Below are positions 23,871 to 36,888 of a DNA stretch of 64,000 nt, in pieces. The notes under the pieces were generated by a model, which did no database searches, was not told the origin of the DNA, and saw only the letters and a program-made list of their open reading frames with translations. The position numbers and the translations under genes were made by a program. Source of the stretch: Antennarius striatus (lineage: Eukaryota; Chordata; Actinopteri; Lophiiformes; Antennariidae); NCBI RefSeq assembly GCF_040054535.1, contig NC_090797.1:12649001-12713000 (forward strand), read 5' to 3'. Numbering within the stretch: the stretch's first letter is position 1; the number at the start of each line of letters is the position of its first letter.

Positions 23871-24321
23871 AGCTTGAAGCGCCATCTAGCGGGCAGTGAT
23901 GCTAGTTACACATTTTCACTTTTCAACACCTGGAAACGTTTTCCTTTACTGTCAGGGTCCATGGTGGTTTTCCTTTGTGGTTTATATCAGAGTGAAAAGC
24001 CACTTCAGTTCCATCATTACGGTGGGCTGTACTTGTGTTCGTGTGCTTCCTGATTTCATTATCCCATTATTCATGAGTGACAAATGATAACCTACTTTGA
24101 ATCATTTTATGACATGCAACCAAAATTACTGAATCAGCTTTTAACATCCCTCATGTAGTATTTGTGCTGATATAAAACATGAACTCGGACACAAAATTAT
24201 CACACAAATTTATTGACAAAAGATTTACTAAACAAATACACATGTTATATACAAGAAAAGATACAGGCAGTGATTCAGTTTCGCTCAGGGACGATGGGCC
24301 AGCAGGGGGTTGACTTGTGGT

Positions 24322-25214
24322 TCATTCCAGCCAGGAATGACTCAGGAGCTGCTCCAGAGTGGGACGCTGCTGAGGGTCCTCAGCCAGACACAGACCCAAC
24401 ACGTTTTGGCAGTTTGGAGACAACTTCTGACTGATGCAGAGGCTCTTCAAAAAGTGTTGGTGCAGCATGTTATAGAGAACCACTCCCATCTGCCACACAG
24501 TAACAGGCCTGCTACTGTACACTGAACTCCAGGACCACTCTGGTGGGTAATAGGAAGGGGTTCCACGATATATACCTTCGATTGTGTCCCCGTCATTGAT
24601 AAACATGCTTAGACCAAAGTCAATTATCCTCAAACGTGGAACACCGCTGCTGATGTCAACCAAGATATTTTCCATTTTGATGTCTGCATGGAAAATCTTG
24701 TTGGCATCAAGTTCTCTGACAGCTTCCACCAGCTGCTTGAAGAAGAGTCTGGCCTCCTCTTCCTCCAAAGTACCTCCTCTGGACTTCCTGTAATTCAAGA
24801 GGTCAACCGCTGGAAATGGACATTCCATGACGATGATGAGCTCCTCCTCCAGGTCGTAGTGGTCCAGGAGGGAAATGGATGCTGACTGGCTAACTGATCC
24901 TCCTGCTTGTTGACTCATCTTCATCATGACAAGCACTTCAAGAGGCATCTTGCTCCTGTCGTCGTCTTCACGGAAAACAAGGGTCTGGGGAATGTGCTTG
25001 ATCGCTACGTGGACAAAATCTTCCTTCCTGTAACCCATGTACACAGATCCCTGGCCTCCATCACCGAGTCGGTACAGTTGACAATATTTATCCTCAAACT
25101 GCTTCTTCTTCTTCGCTGGACTGATTTTCTTGTCCGGCTCCTGTGTCTCCATGGACTGAGATTGAGACCCACGTCTCCTGGTATGGATTTTCTTCCTCAG
25201 GAACGTTCTTAGTC
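24322..25214 (-). CDS. PIM-like kinase, main exon, unit C
   Basis: Short-tail form, 299 residues with exon 1 at 26551-26557. It differs from A and B by LVMMKMSQQ (as in D and E), RKSRGG for SKSRGG, and Leu-Gly-Leu for Leu-Arg-Leu in the C-lobe. Its N-lobe half therefore looks like the D/E form and its C-terminal half like A/B. Catalytic residues are as in unit A. Confidence 0.87.
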
Positions 25215-25889
25215 CTGTCATTGGCATCAGAAAACACTGAGTTAGTACCTTCACTACCTGATTACAATGTTACTATTCTACTATGTAATTTAAAGCTTTT
25301 AAATTACGTTAAACCACAGGAAAGCAGCAACTAAATATTTAAATAGAAATTAAATGTTTTTAAAATACATTATAAATTTAATTTTACAACTACTGGTTTA
25401 AGCTGACAGCAGGTTTGTCTTATGTATTGTACTGAAGTGGAATTCTGAGCTACTTCTACTTCATGTTAGAAAGGAAGACAAACTTTTCATTGTCTTGTTT
25501 GCAAAAGTTCACAAACTGTGATGCTCCTGTTATAGACAGTAGTGGATTAAATTTCCAGAGACTTACTTGAAAATAAACCCGTCTGTTGTTCAGCCCCCTG
25601 AATCTTTGTGGGGTCTCTGAGGTCATCAGAGGTCTTCCACTGATGAAGAGGTTGAGGCTGAAGTCTGTAGTCAGTTGTGAATCTCCAAAAACGCTTAAAA
25701 ACTGTCAGAGACATTGTAGAAATCTCATTACAATTATATAATATGTATATTATTAATATACAGACACTGCTGACAAAGACAAATTAAACAAGGCAGTCAG
25801 AGACTGCGACATCCCTGAATTCAAAATTTTACCCTGACTTTCATAATGTTCCTTACTTTCAGCAATGACTTCTATAATGTTCTATCGAG

Positions 25890-26297
25890 TATGACATTGA
25901 CCTAATTTTCCAAAGGTGAAGGTCATCATCACATTTTTGTGCCTCTGGCTTCCTGAATATGTTGCTTTTCGTTTTGTGATTAAATCTCATCAGGTATCAG
26001 AGAGGTGTTCCGAAAATGGTATAAAAGTAAAAATTTGACCTTGACCTAGTTTTTCAAGGTCAATGTTCTGATCTCATTTTTATCCTTTTGCCTCCCTGAA
26101 TATAACGCCTTTTGGTTCGTTTTTCTATCTCATCCGGTTCCTAAGATATGTGCAAAAAATGAACAAAAGTTGAAATTTGACCTTGACCTAGTTTTCTCAA
26201 GGTCAAGGTCATCATCTCATTTTCATCCCCTTTGTTGCCCGAGGATTTTGTGCTTTTTGTTTTATCTTTCTATCTGCAACAGATAGAAAGATAAAAG
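25890..26297 (+). repeat. AGGTCA-dyad tandem repeat and hairpin, unit C
   Basis: Counterpart of 7495-7900. Hairpin arms are at 26260-26276 and 26280-26296. Confidence 0.7.
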
Positions 26298-26550
26298 ATA
26301 TTTAGTGGATGGAAGGACGAACACACAAACACTGACATCATCGCTTCATGGGATGTAATTAGAGATCAATTTTCAAATTTCATTTTGCAATACTTGTAAT
26401 CCAAATTTTTTGATAATGATTCAAATCCCTGAAGTCACCTCTGATATGATGAACCACAAACGTGAATTTTCTCCGTGTGTTTCTATTTTTTCTTGATTAA
26501 ACACTGAATAACAGTTTTCCACGGGTGGAATTAAATGTTGGTGGATTTAC

Positions 26551-26715
26551 CTTTCATGGCTGCAGATCGATGACAGAAACAAGTTGAGTGCTGCTCGGAT
26601 CTCGGTGCTGACTGTAGTGTAACTGTGAGGGTCTGTCTCAGTAACGTTACACAGGTGTTGATACCTGAGGCGGTTTGGCTTTGAAGTTAGGGTCTTTGTG
26701 ACGTCACCGGCTGCA
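26551..26715 (-). promoter_or_regulatory. Kinase exon 1 and promoter, unit C
   Basis: ATGAAAG|GTAAAT at 26551-26557, and the CRE palindrome at 26699-26706. Confidence 0.63.
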
Positions 26716-28102
26716 GCAGCGTTATGGACTCAGCCGTTGTCTGGAAAACGAACCGGTTTGGGACCCGCTGGGTCCGAATTAAAAAAATAATCTCATAATT
26801 CAGACCAGAAACGAAGGACTATGAGGAAATATTTAATACTACGTCAGGCAATTATGTTTTAAAAAAATTTTTTATGATAAAAATAAAAATTGTGGAAACA
26901 CTTTAACATTGTGACGCTATCTGACAGCTTCATGTGCAACTTTGGCTCATTGTTTTTCACATCTGAAATAAATATTAAAAAGCCGACAAATATGACTTTA
27001 AAAGCCTCTGACTCTCATTTTAATAAGAATTAAACACCAAATCCTGAGCAGAAATCAAGCAGCTTCGTCTCGTTTATTATTTGCGTTAAAGCACAAACAA
27101 AAAATTATTAATAACAATTTAACAAAAGCAGATTTGTTTTTCTACATTATTGATTAATATTTAATGCTATGATATGAAATAATGTACAATATTTCTTAAA
27201 TTAATATGGAAATTTCCGAATATTGTGTATGATGAAAAACAATGGGTGCCTGGACAGCAGAGAAGACCCATTTATATTTGAAAAAACATAGTCAACTTTA
27301 TTTTCAATTGTACCACGTATGCACGACATACAGCACAGATGAAATTACAGTCTGCAACCTGGGAATAAATTTGTTAAACCGACTGAATAACCCACATTCC
27401 AAAAATTAGAACAGGCTTAGGCAGAGTTTATAAGGATTACAGGTTTTATTCCTATAAATGTATTGGAACATGTGGTCTGGACTTGTGCAGTCTTTGAGCG
27501 TTGCCACAGGCAACAGAATTTAGCAGTTTTTGATTCCTTTACGTTTTGAACTGTTTTTCCAGCCTCCTGCCTGCAGGTGGCGCCCCGTCCATTCAGACCC
27601 GTTCATATGAACTCAGAGGAAACAGAGCGGACTGTGTTCTTTCCGGTCATATGAGTCAGACAATCATATGAAGGTGAAGGTCTGACAGAACTGAGCAGCA
27701 GCTTCATCTGTCTGTCTGTCCAGGTTCTGTCTGTCCAGCTCCGCGTCAGTGAACATCCAGCTGTGAAGTCACTGAACCACAACACAAACATCACTTCATC
27801 TCCAAACATGACATTTCACTGCAGTCTTTACTGCCTGTGGAGGGGGCAGAAACTCTTACTAATTCACTGTAAACTAAATAACACTGTAGAACTCACGCCT
27901 CCATTAAGACACACTGGTTCTCCTGTTAACTAATTAAAATAAAACAGTGTTAAAACATAATTCTGTCTCTATAAAAACCTTCTCCAGGTAGAGTTTGGTG
28001 TCGGATCTCTCCAGCTTCCTGTCACCACAAAAACACGTGTAAAGATGAACTGGTGTCTTTTATTTGCCCAGAGGCATAAATGTAAGTGTGACTGGTTGTT
28101 CT
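26716..28102 (+). other. Intergenic block, unit C
   Basis: No supported gene. It carries the inverted CATATG segment (27648-27671) in its cleanest form and lacks the ~290 bp of B and D. Confidence 0.55.
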
Positions 28103-28223
28103 TCATGTACGACAAACTGCCAACTTGTCCAGGCCATACTCCTCCTGCCCAGCCTGCTCCAAACTCTCCAGCCTCCTTTTAACATGATCAGCGGAACATA
28201 AAGTTGATGGATGAATCAAGATA
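28103..28223 (-). pseudogene. Unrecognised terminal exon, unit C
   Basis: Open copy of the 121-base exon. The unit-C LINE is inserted about 60 bp upstream of its acceptor on the minus strand. Confidence 0.5.
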
Positions 28224-28284
28224 CTGACAAAAATGATGAAAAATGCCTGTCAATATTGTCAAAGTCTCCTGAATGGCATAAATT

Positions 28285-28452
<168 letters not shown>

Positions 28453-28748
28453 CTTTATTAATCCCGGAGGAAATTGCATATATCCACTGCTCAGGCATTA
28501 CTTAACAAATAATACTGGATAAACACCAGGAGAAAAGGAAACACTGACATCACAGGACATACCACAAGACATACATTACACTAACAGACAGGCACATGCA
28601 GCACTAACAGGACTTATATACTAAACTATAGCTAAAAATATAAACGGTATAAAATTTAAAAATATTACAGTATTAAAATATAAACAGTATAAAATAAAAT
28701 CTAAACAGTATAAAATTGAATTAAAATATAAAAACAGTATAAAAAATA

Positions 28749-28779
<31 letters not shown>

Positions 28780-28820
28780 CAACAGTATAAAATTAAATTT
28801 AAATTAAATTAAATCCATTT

Positions 28821-31800
28821 TCAACCCCGTGCTGACCTCGCCACCTCCCCCCCGCTCCTCCTGAGAGAGTCATTGTACCCCCTGATGGCACGGGGCACGA
28901 AGGAGGACCTCAGCCTCTCTGTGGAGGCGCTGTGTGACAGCAGTCTGCCGCTGAAGGTGCTTCTCTGCTGGGAGAAGGTGGTGTGTAGGGGGTGCCTGGT
29001 GTTGTTCATGATGGCCTTAATTTTAGACATGGTCCTGCTCTCCAGAAGCATATCCACAGAGTCCAGGCTCAGCCCGACCACTGAGCCCGCTCTGCGGATG
29101 AGTCTGTTCAGACGGTCCATATCTCTTTTCCTGGCCCCCCCACCCCAACACACAATGGCGTATGACAGCACACTGGAGACTACGGACTGATAGAACATGA
29201 AAAGGAGCTTAGGACAGATGTTGAAGGAGGCCAGCCTCCTTAGGAAGTACATCCTGCTCTGCCCCTTCTTGTACACACAGTTGGAGTTGAGTGACCAGTC
29301 CAGTCTGCTGTCTAGCTGCAGTCCCAGGTACTTATAGTTTTCTACCACCTCCACCTCACTGCCATTGATGATCACCGGCTGTGGAGAGGGAGGTGCCCGC
29401 CGGAAATCCAGAACCATCTCCTTTGTCTTGGAGACGTTGAGCTGGAGCTGGTTCTGTTGGCACCACTCCATGAAGTCAGCCACCAATGCCCTGTACCCCC
29501 CCTCATCACCCTCCCGGATACATGCCACTATCGCGGTGTCATCGGAGTACTTCTGTATGTGGCATGTATCCGAGTTGTGCTTGAAGTCTGATGTGTAGAG
29601 GGTGAAGAGAATGGGGGATAGAACGGTCCCCTGTGGCGCCCCCGTGCTGCTGGTCACCATAGAAGACAAGCAGTCCCCCATACGGACGTACTGGGGTCTG
29701 TCCGTTAGGTAGTCCGTAATCCAGCTCACGAGGTAGGGGTCCACAGCCATGGAGGTCAGTTTATCCTGCAGGAGCTGGGGCTGGATGGTGTTGAAGGCAC
29801 TCGAAAAGTCGAAGAAGAGCACTCTGACGGCACAGCCCCCGGCGTCCAGGTAGGAGAGTGTGCAATGGAGGAGGTACATGACAGCATCGTCAACCCCAAC
29901 CTTGGCCTGATAGGCAAACTGGAGAGGGTCCATAGCACCCTGCACCTGTGGACGCATGAGCTCCAGGACCAGTCGCTCTAGGGTCTTCATTACGTGGGAG
30001 GTAAGAGCGACCGGTCGGTGGTCGTTGAGCTCAGTAGGGCGTCCTTTCTTGGGTACAGGGACAATGCAGGAGGTCTTCCACAGTGACGGGACCCTCCCCA
30101 GCCGCAGACTGAGGTTGAACAATTGTTGCAGGGGGTCCCCTAGTTCCGAAGCACAGGCTCGGAGGAGTCTTGGGGAGACCTTATCTGGTCCAGCCGCCTT
30201 GTAGGGACGGAGCCTCCTCAGCGTTGTCGTCACCAGGTCTGCAGTGATGATGGTCTCGGTCGTGGTGGGAGCAGGAGGTTGTGGCGAGGTTGGAAGTCCA
30301 GTGGTTGAGGTGGGGCCGTTGAGCTTCGCAGTTCTTGGAGTGGGCTCGGGAGAAGTGCCAGGGGTGGAAGGAGAGGAAGCACAGGAGGAGGGAGCATCAG
30401 TGGAGCGGTCTGTAGGGCCAGGAGAGGCCTGTAGGCCAGGAGAGGCCTGGGACGAGGAGCCGGGAGTGGTGGGGGAGCTGAACCGATTGAAAAAGCTGTT
30501 AAGTTCATTCGCTCGTTCAATATTCCCCTCCACAGTGCTGCGCCCTTTCCCGTGTCCGGTGATGGTTCTCATCCCATTCCAGACCTCCCGCACTTGGTTG
30601 CGCCCCAGCTGCTTCTCCAGCTTCCTCCTGTACGCCTCCTTGGCCTCCCTCAGGCAGAGTCTCACTTCCTTCTGGGCCTTCCTCATCTCCTCCTCGTTCT
30701 TGCTCCTGAACGCCCGCTTCATCCTGTTCAGGACAGCCTTGACTTCCTTGGTTACCCATGGTTTGTTGTTGGGGTAACACCTGATTGTCCTGACAGGGGC
30801 CATGGTGTCCACACAGAAGTTTATGTAGTCTGTAAAACACTGAGCTGCCCCCTCAATGTCTTCCCCATGTGAGCCCACAATAACATCCCAATCGGTGATC
30901 TGGAAGCAGTTCCTCAGCATCTCCTCTGTTTCCGGGGACCACCTCCTGACCTGTCGTGTTGTTGCTGGCAGCCGTTTCACCAGCGGGATGTAGGTGGGCT
31001 GTAGGTACACTAGGTTGTGGTCTGATTTACCTAGTGGAGGGAGGGGGGTGGCGGTGTATGCCTCCTTAGCATTAGCGTAGAACAGATCGATGGTTCTGTT
31101 CTTCCGTGTGGGACAGTCTACACACTGGACCATTGTGGGGAGAGATGAGTCCAAGGTGACGTGGTTAAAGTCACCGGTGATGATGACGAGCGCCTCCGGG
31201 TGCCGGGTCCGAAGAGCAGAGGTGGTCCCACAGATGGTCTCTCGTGCCGCCTCAGGGTCCGCACGTGGAGGGATGTAGACGGAGAGGACGATGACGTGTG
31301 AGAATTCACGCGCCAGGTAGTAGGGTCTGATGCTAACAGCTGTTAGCTCCAGGTCGCGGTTACACAGTGTTGATTTCACCGTCACATGTCCCGGATGGCA
31401 CCATCTATCGTTGGTATAAATGATTAATCCACCTCCTTTCTTCTTACCGGCGGTGTTCGTGTCCCGGTCCGCTCGGACGGAGGAGAAGCCGGTTAGTCGG
31501 ACGTTAGCGTCCGGCACGTCTCCAGTTAGCCACGTCTCAGAGAACACCAACAAGCTGGTCTCCCGGTAGCGATGATCAGTCCTGCACAGCGCCGTCAGTT
31601 CGTCCAACTTGTTGGGTAGAGAGTTCACGTTCCCCATGATGACGGAGGGGACGGAGGGCTTGACTCTCCTCCGGTTAGCGGCTCTAGCTGTTAGTCTAGT
31701 CCTTTCAACTCGACCCGCTCGGCATCCGCGATATCTCCGTCGGAGCTCAGCGGGGATGAGATCGCGTGTTGCTGGGTCTCCTTTGACCCTCAGAGACATC

Positions 31801-31838
31801 AACTCCTCCCTGGAGTACACTAGCATATCACTATACAT
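28821..31838 (-). CDS. LINE ORF: APE endonuclease-reverse transcriptase, 1005 aa
   Basis: One uninterrupted frame. The APE endonuclease spans about residues 65-285: VNSLPNKLDEL at 71-81, Glu101 in SETW, TGDFNH 221-226 with catalytic Asp223/Asn225, and KSDHNLV 271-277 with Asp273/His274. A linker rich in Ser, Pro and Thr follows (about 450-530). RT runs from about 535 (RPYKAAGPDKVSP) through FFDFSSAFNTI, SSTGAPQGTVLSP and the catalytic YSDDTAIVA. A C-terminal domain with basic, Arg-rich ends closes the protein. Start is the ATG of MYSDML; a second in-frame ATG lies four codons on. No stop or frameshift seen, so the copy may be competent. CR1/L2 is the best clade call; Rex1-type is an alternative. 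Confidence 0.88.
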   Translation of the reverse strand: MYSDMLVYSREELMSLRVKGDPATRDLIPAELRRRYRGCRAGRVERTRLTARAANRRRVKPSVPSVIMGNVNSLPNKLDELTALCRTDHRYRETSLLVFSETWLTGDVPDANVRLTGFSSVRADRDTNTAGKKKGGGLIIYTNDRWCHPGHVTVKSTLCNRDLELTAVSIRPYYLAREFSHVIVLSVYIPPRADPEAARETICGTTSALRTRHPEALVIITGDFNHVTLDSSLPTMVQCVDCPTRKNRTIDLFYANAKEAYTATPLPPLGKSDHNLVYLQPTYIPLVKRLPATTRQVRRWSPETEEMLRNCFQITDWDVIVGSHGEDIEGAAQCFTDYINFCVDTMAPVRTIRCYPNNKPWVTKEVKAVLNRMKRAFRSKNEEEMRKAQKEVRLCLREAKEAYRRKLEKQLGRNQVREVWNGMRTITGHGKGRSTVEGNIERANELNSFFNRFSSPTTPGSSSQASPGLQASPGPTDRSTDAPSSCASSPSTPGTSPEPTPRTAKLNGPTSTTGLPTSPQPPAPTTTETIITADLVTTTLRRLRPYKAAGPDKVSPRLLRACASELGDPLQQLFNLSLRLGRVPSLWKTSCIVPVPKKGRPTELNDHRPVALTSHVMKTLERLVLELMRPQVQGAMDPLQFAYQAKVGVDDAVMYLLHCTLSYLDAGGCAVRVLFFDFSSAFNTIQPQLLQDKLTSMAVDPYLVSWITDYLTDRPQYVRMGDCLSSMVTSSTGAPQGTVLSPILFTLYTSDFKHNSDTCHIQKYSDDTAIVACIREGDEGGYRALVADFMEWCQQNQLQLNVSKTKEMVLDFRRAPPSPQPVIINGSEVEVVENYKYLGLQLDSRLDWSLNSNCVYKKGQSRMYFLRRLASFNICPKLLFMFYQSVVSSVLSYAIVCWGGGARKRDMDRLNRLIRRAGSVVGLSLDSVDMLLESRTMSKIKAIMNNTRHPLHTTFSQQRSTFSGRLLSHSASTERLRSSFVPRAIRGYNDSLRRSGGEVARSARG

Positions 31839-31982
31839 TATATAATTTTACGTTAGAAAAATACACGCAGAAACATAGAAAAAAAACGCAAAATTATGCA
31901 AACAAACTCGCTCTGAGCAGAGGAAACTGCAGCCTGCTCGCGCATGCGCAGAAGACATTGAGATTGAGTGGATTTCCTGATT

Positions 31983-33164
31983 CTAACTGTAAGAAAATAG
32001 ATTCCTGGACCACACCACACAGGAGGGTGGACAGCACTGGATGAAGGGGCAGCGTTTCCAAAAACGCTTAAAATACACAAGAATCTGGTGTTTGTCAAAA
32101 ATCTTCCTCAGTTTTTCAGACACTCCAGACACACATGGGATCACTGTACCGTTACGCCTGCTCTCCTTCTCTTCTGTCCTCACTGTGTTATTCTTCTGGA
32201 TCTTCTGTGAGCCTTCACAAAGGTCCAGTCAGGATATCCTGTTCTTTCACCTGGTCTTGGGTACTGGTTGGTGACTTGTCAGGCCTGTTTGTCAGTGTCC
32301 TGATGGCGCCAAGCTGGTGCCCCAATGGATGGTGAGAGTCAAAAAACAGGTGTTGGTCTGTTTGTGTTGGAGTCCTGTATACCCCAACACTCACACTTCC
32401 GTCATCTTTGATGTTGCTGTCCACCGAGTTGATGTGAAAGGTTGCACCTCGTGGATTTTGCTCTTGTGTCGTCCATGTACCGGAACCAGTGGCTTGGTGT
32501 TGCTCCTTTGAACGAGGTCAGGGCCATGTGTTCCACTTCTTCCATGTACAGATTGGACACAACAGGAGACACCTGAGAGCCCATGGCACATCCGTGTTTC
32601 TGCCTATAGAAGCTCCCTCTGTACTGGAAAAAGTTGCTGTTTAGGCAGAGGTCCAGAAGTTGGCAGATCTGGTCAGGGTTGAAGTTTGTCCTGTCGCTGA
32701 GGGTGTTGTCCTGTGAAAGCCGTTGCTTTACTGCTTCCACTGCCTCCATTGCATGAACACATGTGAACAGGGGGGTGACGTCATAGGATGCCATGGTCTC
32801 ATCTGTATCCAATCTCAGTCCTCTCACCTTTTCCACAATGTCCATGGAGTTCTGTATTTGGTAGTGGTTCTTCCTTACGAATGGGGCCAAGATGGTGGCA
32901 ACATGCTTGGCGATGTCGTATGTGATGCAGAAGGGTCTCCTTCTTTATGATTTTGTGCAGCCCATATATGCATGGAATGGCTTCCCCAGGGTACAGGCAA
33001 TGGTATAGCAGGTGGTTTATAGTTTCCTCCATTTGTAGGCATTCCACAACGTTGTTTTTGTAGCTGCTGGTTGGGTCGTGCTTCAGGGTCTCATCAGTGC
33101 TGCTGTCGCTGAGTAGAGACATTACCTTGCTGTGGTAATCTGGTGTGTAGGCAACAGAATGTAA
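31983..33164 (-). pseudogene. Penelope-like RT fragment (units C/D junction)
   Basis: Full-length version of the block, with the SGVSEKLRKIF end present at 31983. It carries a few substitutions (for example SYDVTPLFT in the motif A region). Its 3' side lies about 20 bp from the 5' end of the private LINE of unit C. Confidence 0.78.
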
Positions 33165-33605
33165 GTGGAAATGTTTATTCACAGTTTAATTGACAAGTTT
33201 GACTTATATCTAAAGAATAAGACAGTTGATCAACTCAATAAACCAGACTAAATACATCAGTGTGCAAACACGTTTAATCTTGCATGTCAGAATACTTTTG
33301 AGTTTTGTGTCTATGTGTCTAGATGGGAGTTTTTTTCACTTGGAGCACATTCATACAAGTACAAATGTGGTGGCTTTATCTGCTACAACAGAAAGGGTCG
33401 CAGTTCCTGAATTGACCTGACAAACAGCACAAATGGTTTCTCAAGCAGTTTGTCCGACAACTTCTCAAGAACATTCTCCTGTAGTGAATGAAAAATTAAT
33501 ATTTTGTTACATAATTTATTATTGTTTAAGAAAGTCTTGCCCCTCACACGCTTCATATCCCCAGTGGGTCTAACATGGTAGGTTCCAAAGTTGTCAGTGG
33601 TCGAT

Positions 33606-33772
33606 CTAAGGTCGTACCAATGAAAACTTTTTGGAGGGGTCTGGGATGAACCACTTCTCCCACAGATCCAGGTGAACAGCCGGGTAATTCCACGGTTTGA
33701 ACGGACCATTCCAGTGCAGAAGCTGTGCATCCTGTATGAAGTTCTCTGGATAGCGAGCATCTGGACCCCATC
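33606..33772 (-). pseudogene. GT8 (GLT8D2-like) terminal exon, unit D
   Basis: Open copy, with sequence as in unit B. Acceptor, HWNG motif and stop are all present. Confidence 0.72.
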
Positions 33773-34102
33773 CTGGACAAACAGGAACTCAGCTGAGGTC
33801 AGTGCTGCAGAATCTGACTTTACCTGTGTAAGTATCAGTGGTAACCATTCCACTTTGGAGAGCTTGAACTGATTCTACATATTAACAGTGATGACCTCAC
33901 CCAGGTGTCTGACGTGCCACAGTGGGTCTAGTGTTGTGAACTTGTCATGAAACACAAGCTAACCAGTCTCTATCAGTCGGAAGTGGCATTTGTTGTAAAC
34001 TGATTTTGATCACATGACCAGAACTAACCCTGGTCCTGACCTGACCCCTTAGCAGAGGTCACCGAGGTCTGGGGTTCTGACCTGTTCCCTCTGGTGCTTT
34101 AG

Positions 34103-34219
<117 letters not shown>

Positions 34220-35396
34220 GGACCGGCGCAAACCCAATACCCACGTTCCTGCTGCCGGCTGTTCTCGCTGGCAATTTAGGGTTAGGGGCGCTCAAGTATT
34301 TTTGTTCAGGGTTTTGTTCAGTCCTGTTTTCCTTCTTTAAAAAGACAAATAAGAGTTCCAGCAGCATAAAGATCTGTGTGAAGAAGTTGTTTCTGACAGC
34401 TGTCCTGCTAACGTTTAGTTAGCTTCAGCGTTGCGTCCAGATGTTGATGCCTGGTTCTGATTGGTCACCGGATTCAAAAGGTTTTAAGTCCCTTAAATGT
34501 TTGTGATTCCTGAACGGGACTAAAAAAAAGTCACGCAACTGATAGATATCAAATTTATTTAGATATTTTAGAAAATATTGCGCACACACACACGAACAGT
34601 CAACAGGCTGAGAACTCACACAACCCCTCAGGGTGTGACGAAGGTTGGTTCACACACACACACACACACACTGGTGTTCAGTGGGCGGTACATTCACAGA
34701 CCAGCATGAAGGTGGACATGTTTGCTGAGGCAGGGATGACTGATTGGCCGGGCTAAATGTCAGGTGGGTGGAGGGGCGGGGCTGAGGTAGCTTTCTTTAT
34801 CACTGGTCACTACTGGGGAAGAGGTTATGACCCGGATCAGCTGGTTCTGGGTCAAAGGTTCCGATCTGTTTACTTTTCAGTCTGAATCCAGAAACCGTGG
34901 AACCTTCATGGACCCTGTTCTCAGGTGGAACCTGTGTCTGGACCACAGTCGTTTTAAACTCACCATCTGCAGAACTTTCTGGATCTTCACAGCGAGCAGA
35001 ACTTCTGTCCTCAGTGACTGGAGACGGAGACCACAAAAAATGACTCGAGCATGAAATACGAGTCAGTCTCACCACTCAAGAGGATTTATGTCATTTTACA
35101 CGCAATTGTTTTTGTGCATCTCCATGGCGACAGTTTGCTGCTGGGCGTGGCCTCCAAAAGGTTTGTTTTTATTCAACTTAATTTGACATGAATCGCGGAG
35201 GCGGGGCCTCCCATCTACAGGTGAGATCTGATCAGAGTACCTTCTCTGACTGGCATAGCCAACACAAAAAAAAACCTTTCGCTTTGTCCCTGTTAGAAAG
35301 TTAGAAAGGATTGGAAATATTTTTTTACTTCAAGTAATAAACTCCCTCATCTAGGGTGCAGATACTTCACCAGTTTAAACCTTTCTGTTCAGATTT
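34220..35396 (+). other. piwil1-exon 3' flank and empty LINE site, unit D
   Basis: Empty target TTCAGATTT at 35388-35396. Short CA tract at 34651-34671. No gene seen. Confidence 0.65.
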
Positions 35397-35843
35397 AGCT
35401 TGAAGCGCCATCTAGTGGGCAGTGATGCTAGTTACACATTTTCACTTTTCAACACCTGGGAACGTTTTCCTTTACTGTCAGGGTCCATGGTGGTTTTCCT
35501 TTGTGGTTTATATCAGAGTGAAAAGCCACTTCAGTTCCATCATTACGGCTGTACTTGTGTTCGTGTGCTTCCTGATTTCATTCTCCCATTATTCATGAGT
35601 GACAAATGATAACCTACTTTGAATCATTTTATGACATGCAACCAAAATTACTGAATCAGCTTTTAACATCCCTCATGTAGTATTTGTGCTGATATAAAAC
35701 ATGAACTCGGACACAAAATTATCACACAAATTTATTGACAAAAGATTTACTAAACAAATACACATGTTATATACAAGAAAAGATACAGGCACTGATTCAG
35801 TTTCGCTCAGGGACGATGGGCCAGCAGGGGGTTGACTTATGGT

Positions 35844-36035
35844 TCATTCCAGCCAGGAATGACTCAGGAGCTGCACCAGAGTGGGACGCTGCTGAGGGTC
35901 CTCAGCCAGACGCAACACGTTTTGGCAGTTTGGAGACAACTTCTGACTGATGCAGAGGCTCTTCAAAAAGTGTTGGTGCAGCATGTTATAGAGAACCACT
36001 CCCATCTGCCACACAGTAACAGGCCTGCTACTGTA
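35844..36035 (-). pseudogene. Truncated PIM-like kinase tail, unit D
   Basis: The last 64 codons of a short-tail kinase (from the Ser-Arg-Pro-Val-Thr region to SHSWLE and TGA at 35844-35846), cut off exactly where a TTA microsatellite begins. Its sequence follows the A/B/C tail (ISQKLSPN type), with a 6-bp in-frame deletion. It lies about 850 bp left of the complete long-form gene, on the same strand. Confidence 0.85.
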
Positions 36036-36161
36036 TTATTATATTATTATTATTGTATTACTCCTTATTATTATTATTATTATTATTATTAATATTATTA
36101 TTATTATTATCATTATTATTATTGTTGTTGTTGTTGTTGTTTCTGTTTTTATTATTATTAT

Positions 36162-36199
<38 letters not shown>

Positions 36200-36200
36200 T
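36036..36200 (+). repeat. (TTA)n/(TTG)n/(TAG)n compound microsatellite, unit D
   Basis: Consecutive runs of TTA, TTG and TAG trinucleotides replace the upstream part of the truncated kinase. Confidence 0.95.
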
Positions 36201-36888
36201 TTTTCCAGTGTTAAGAAAGACGCCAATCTTCTCAGATCTATCTCAATGGTTGAAAACCTGAGTTTTGCCATTCATTGTGTGGAATTTCATGACGTTACTT
36301 CCCTCTACAGGTCACAGTAGGGAGACATTAAACCTCAAGTTAGAACTTTTTCAAAAGTAACAGTCACGTGTACGCAATCAATTATTTTACATTTTTGCTC
36401 ATTATAATTTTACAAACAGTAGCTATTTGCTCCATAATGAACACAGTGGCAAAACAACATGTACTTCATATTATGCCCGAACCACATGAAACACATTAAA
36501 ATCAAGTGACTGAGTACAACCTCTTTGTGTTGTGCCTGAATTTGTACACCCATTGTGTGTTTTACAGGTAAAAAGAAATTCGGGACTCCAAAAGTGCTCA
36601 GCTGTCCGACCTTCTGACTGGCATTATTTAACATTGACAAATAATAACCTGCTTTGTTATTTTGTTAATTACTGAATCAGCCTTTAATATCTCTCATGTC
36701 GGATTTGTACTGATGTAAAACATGAACTCTGATATGAAATGACTTAAAAGTAATCACACAAGTTTATTGACAATGGTTTACGAAACAAATGCATTCACAA
36801 TACATGTTATATACAAGAAAAAATATTATACAGGCACTGATTCAATTTCCCTCAGGGACAATGGGCCAGCAGGGGGTTGACTTATGGT
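36201..36888 (+). other. Spacer and duplicated kinase 3' flank, unit D
   Basis: 36201-36640 is unique to D and E, with no gene. From about 36640 to 36888 the sequence is a diverged copy of the kinase 3' flank at 35590-35843 (ACTGAATCAGC..., CATGAACTC..., TTTATTGAC), including a minus-strand AATAAA at 36763-36768. It records an older tandem duplication of the kinase 3' half. Confidence 0.6.
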
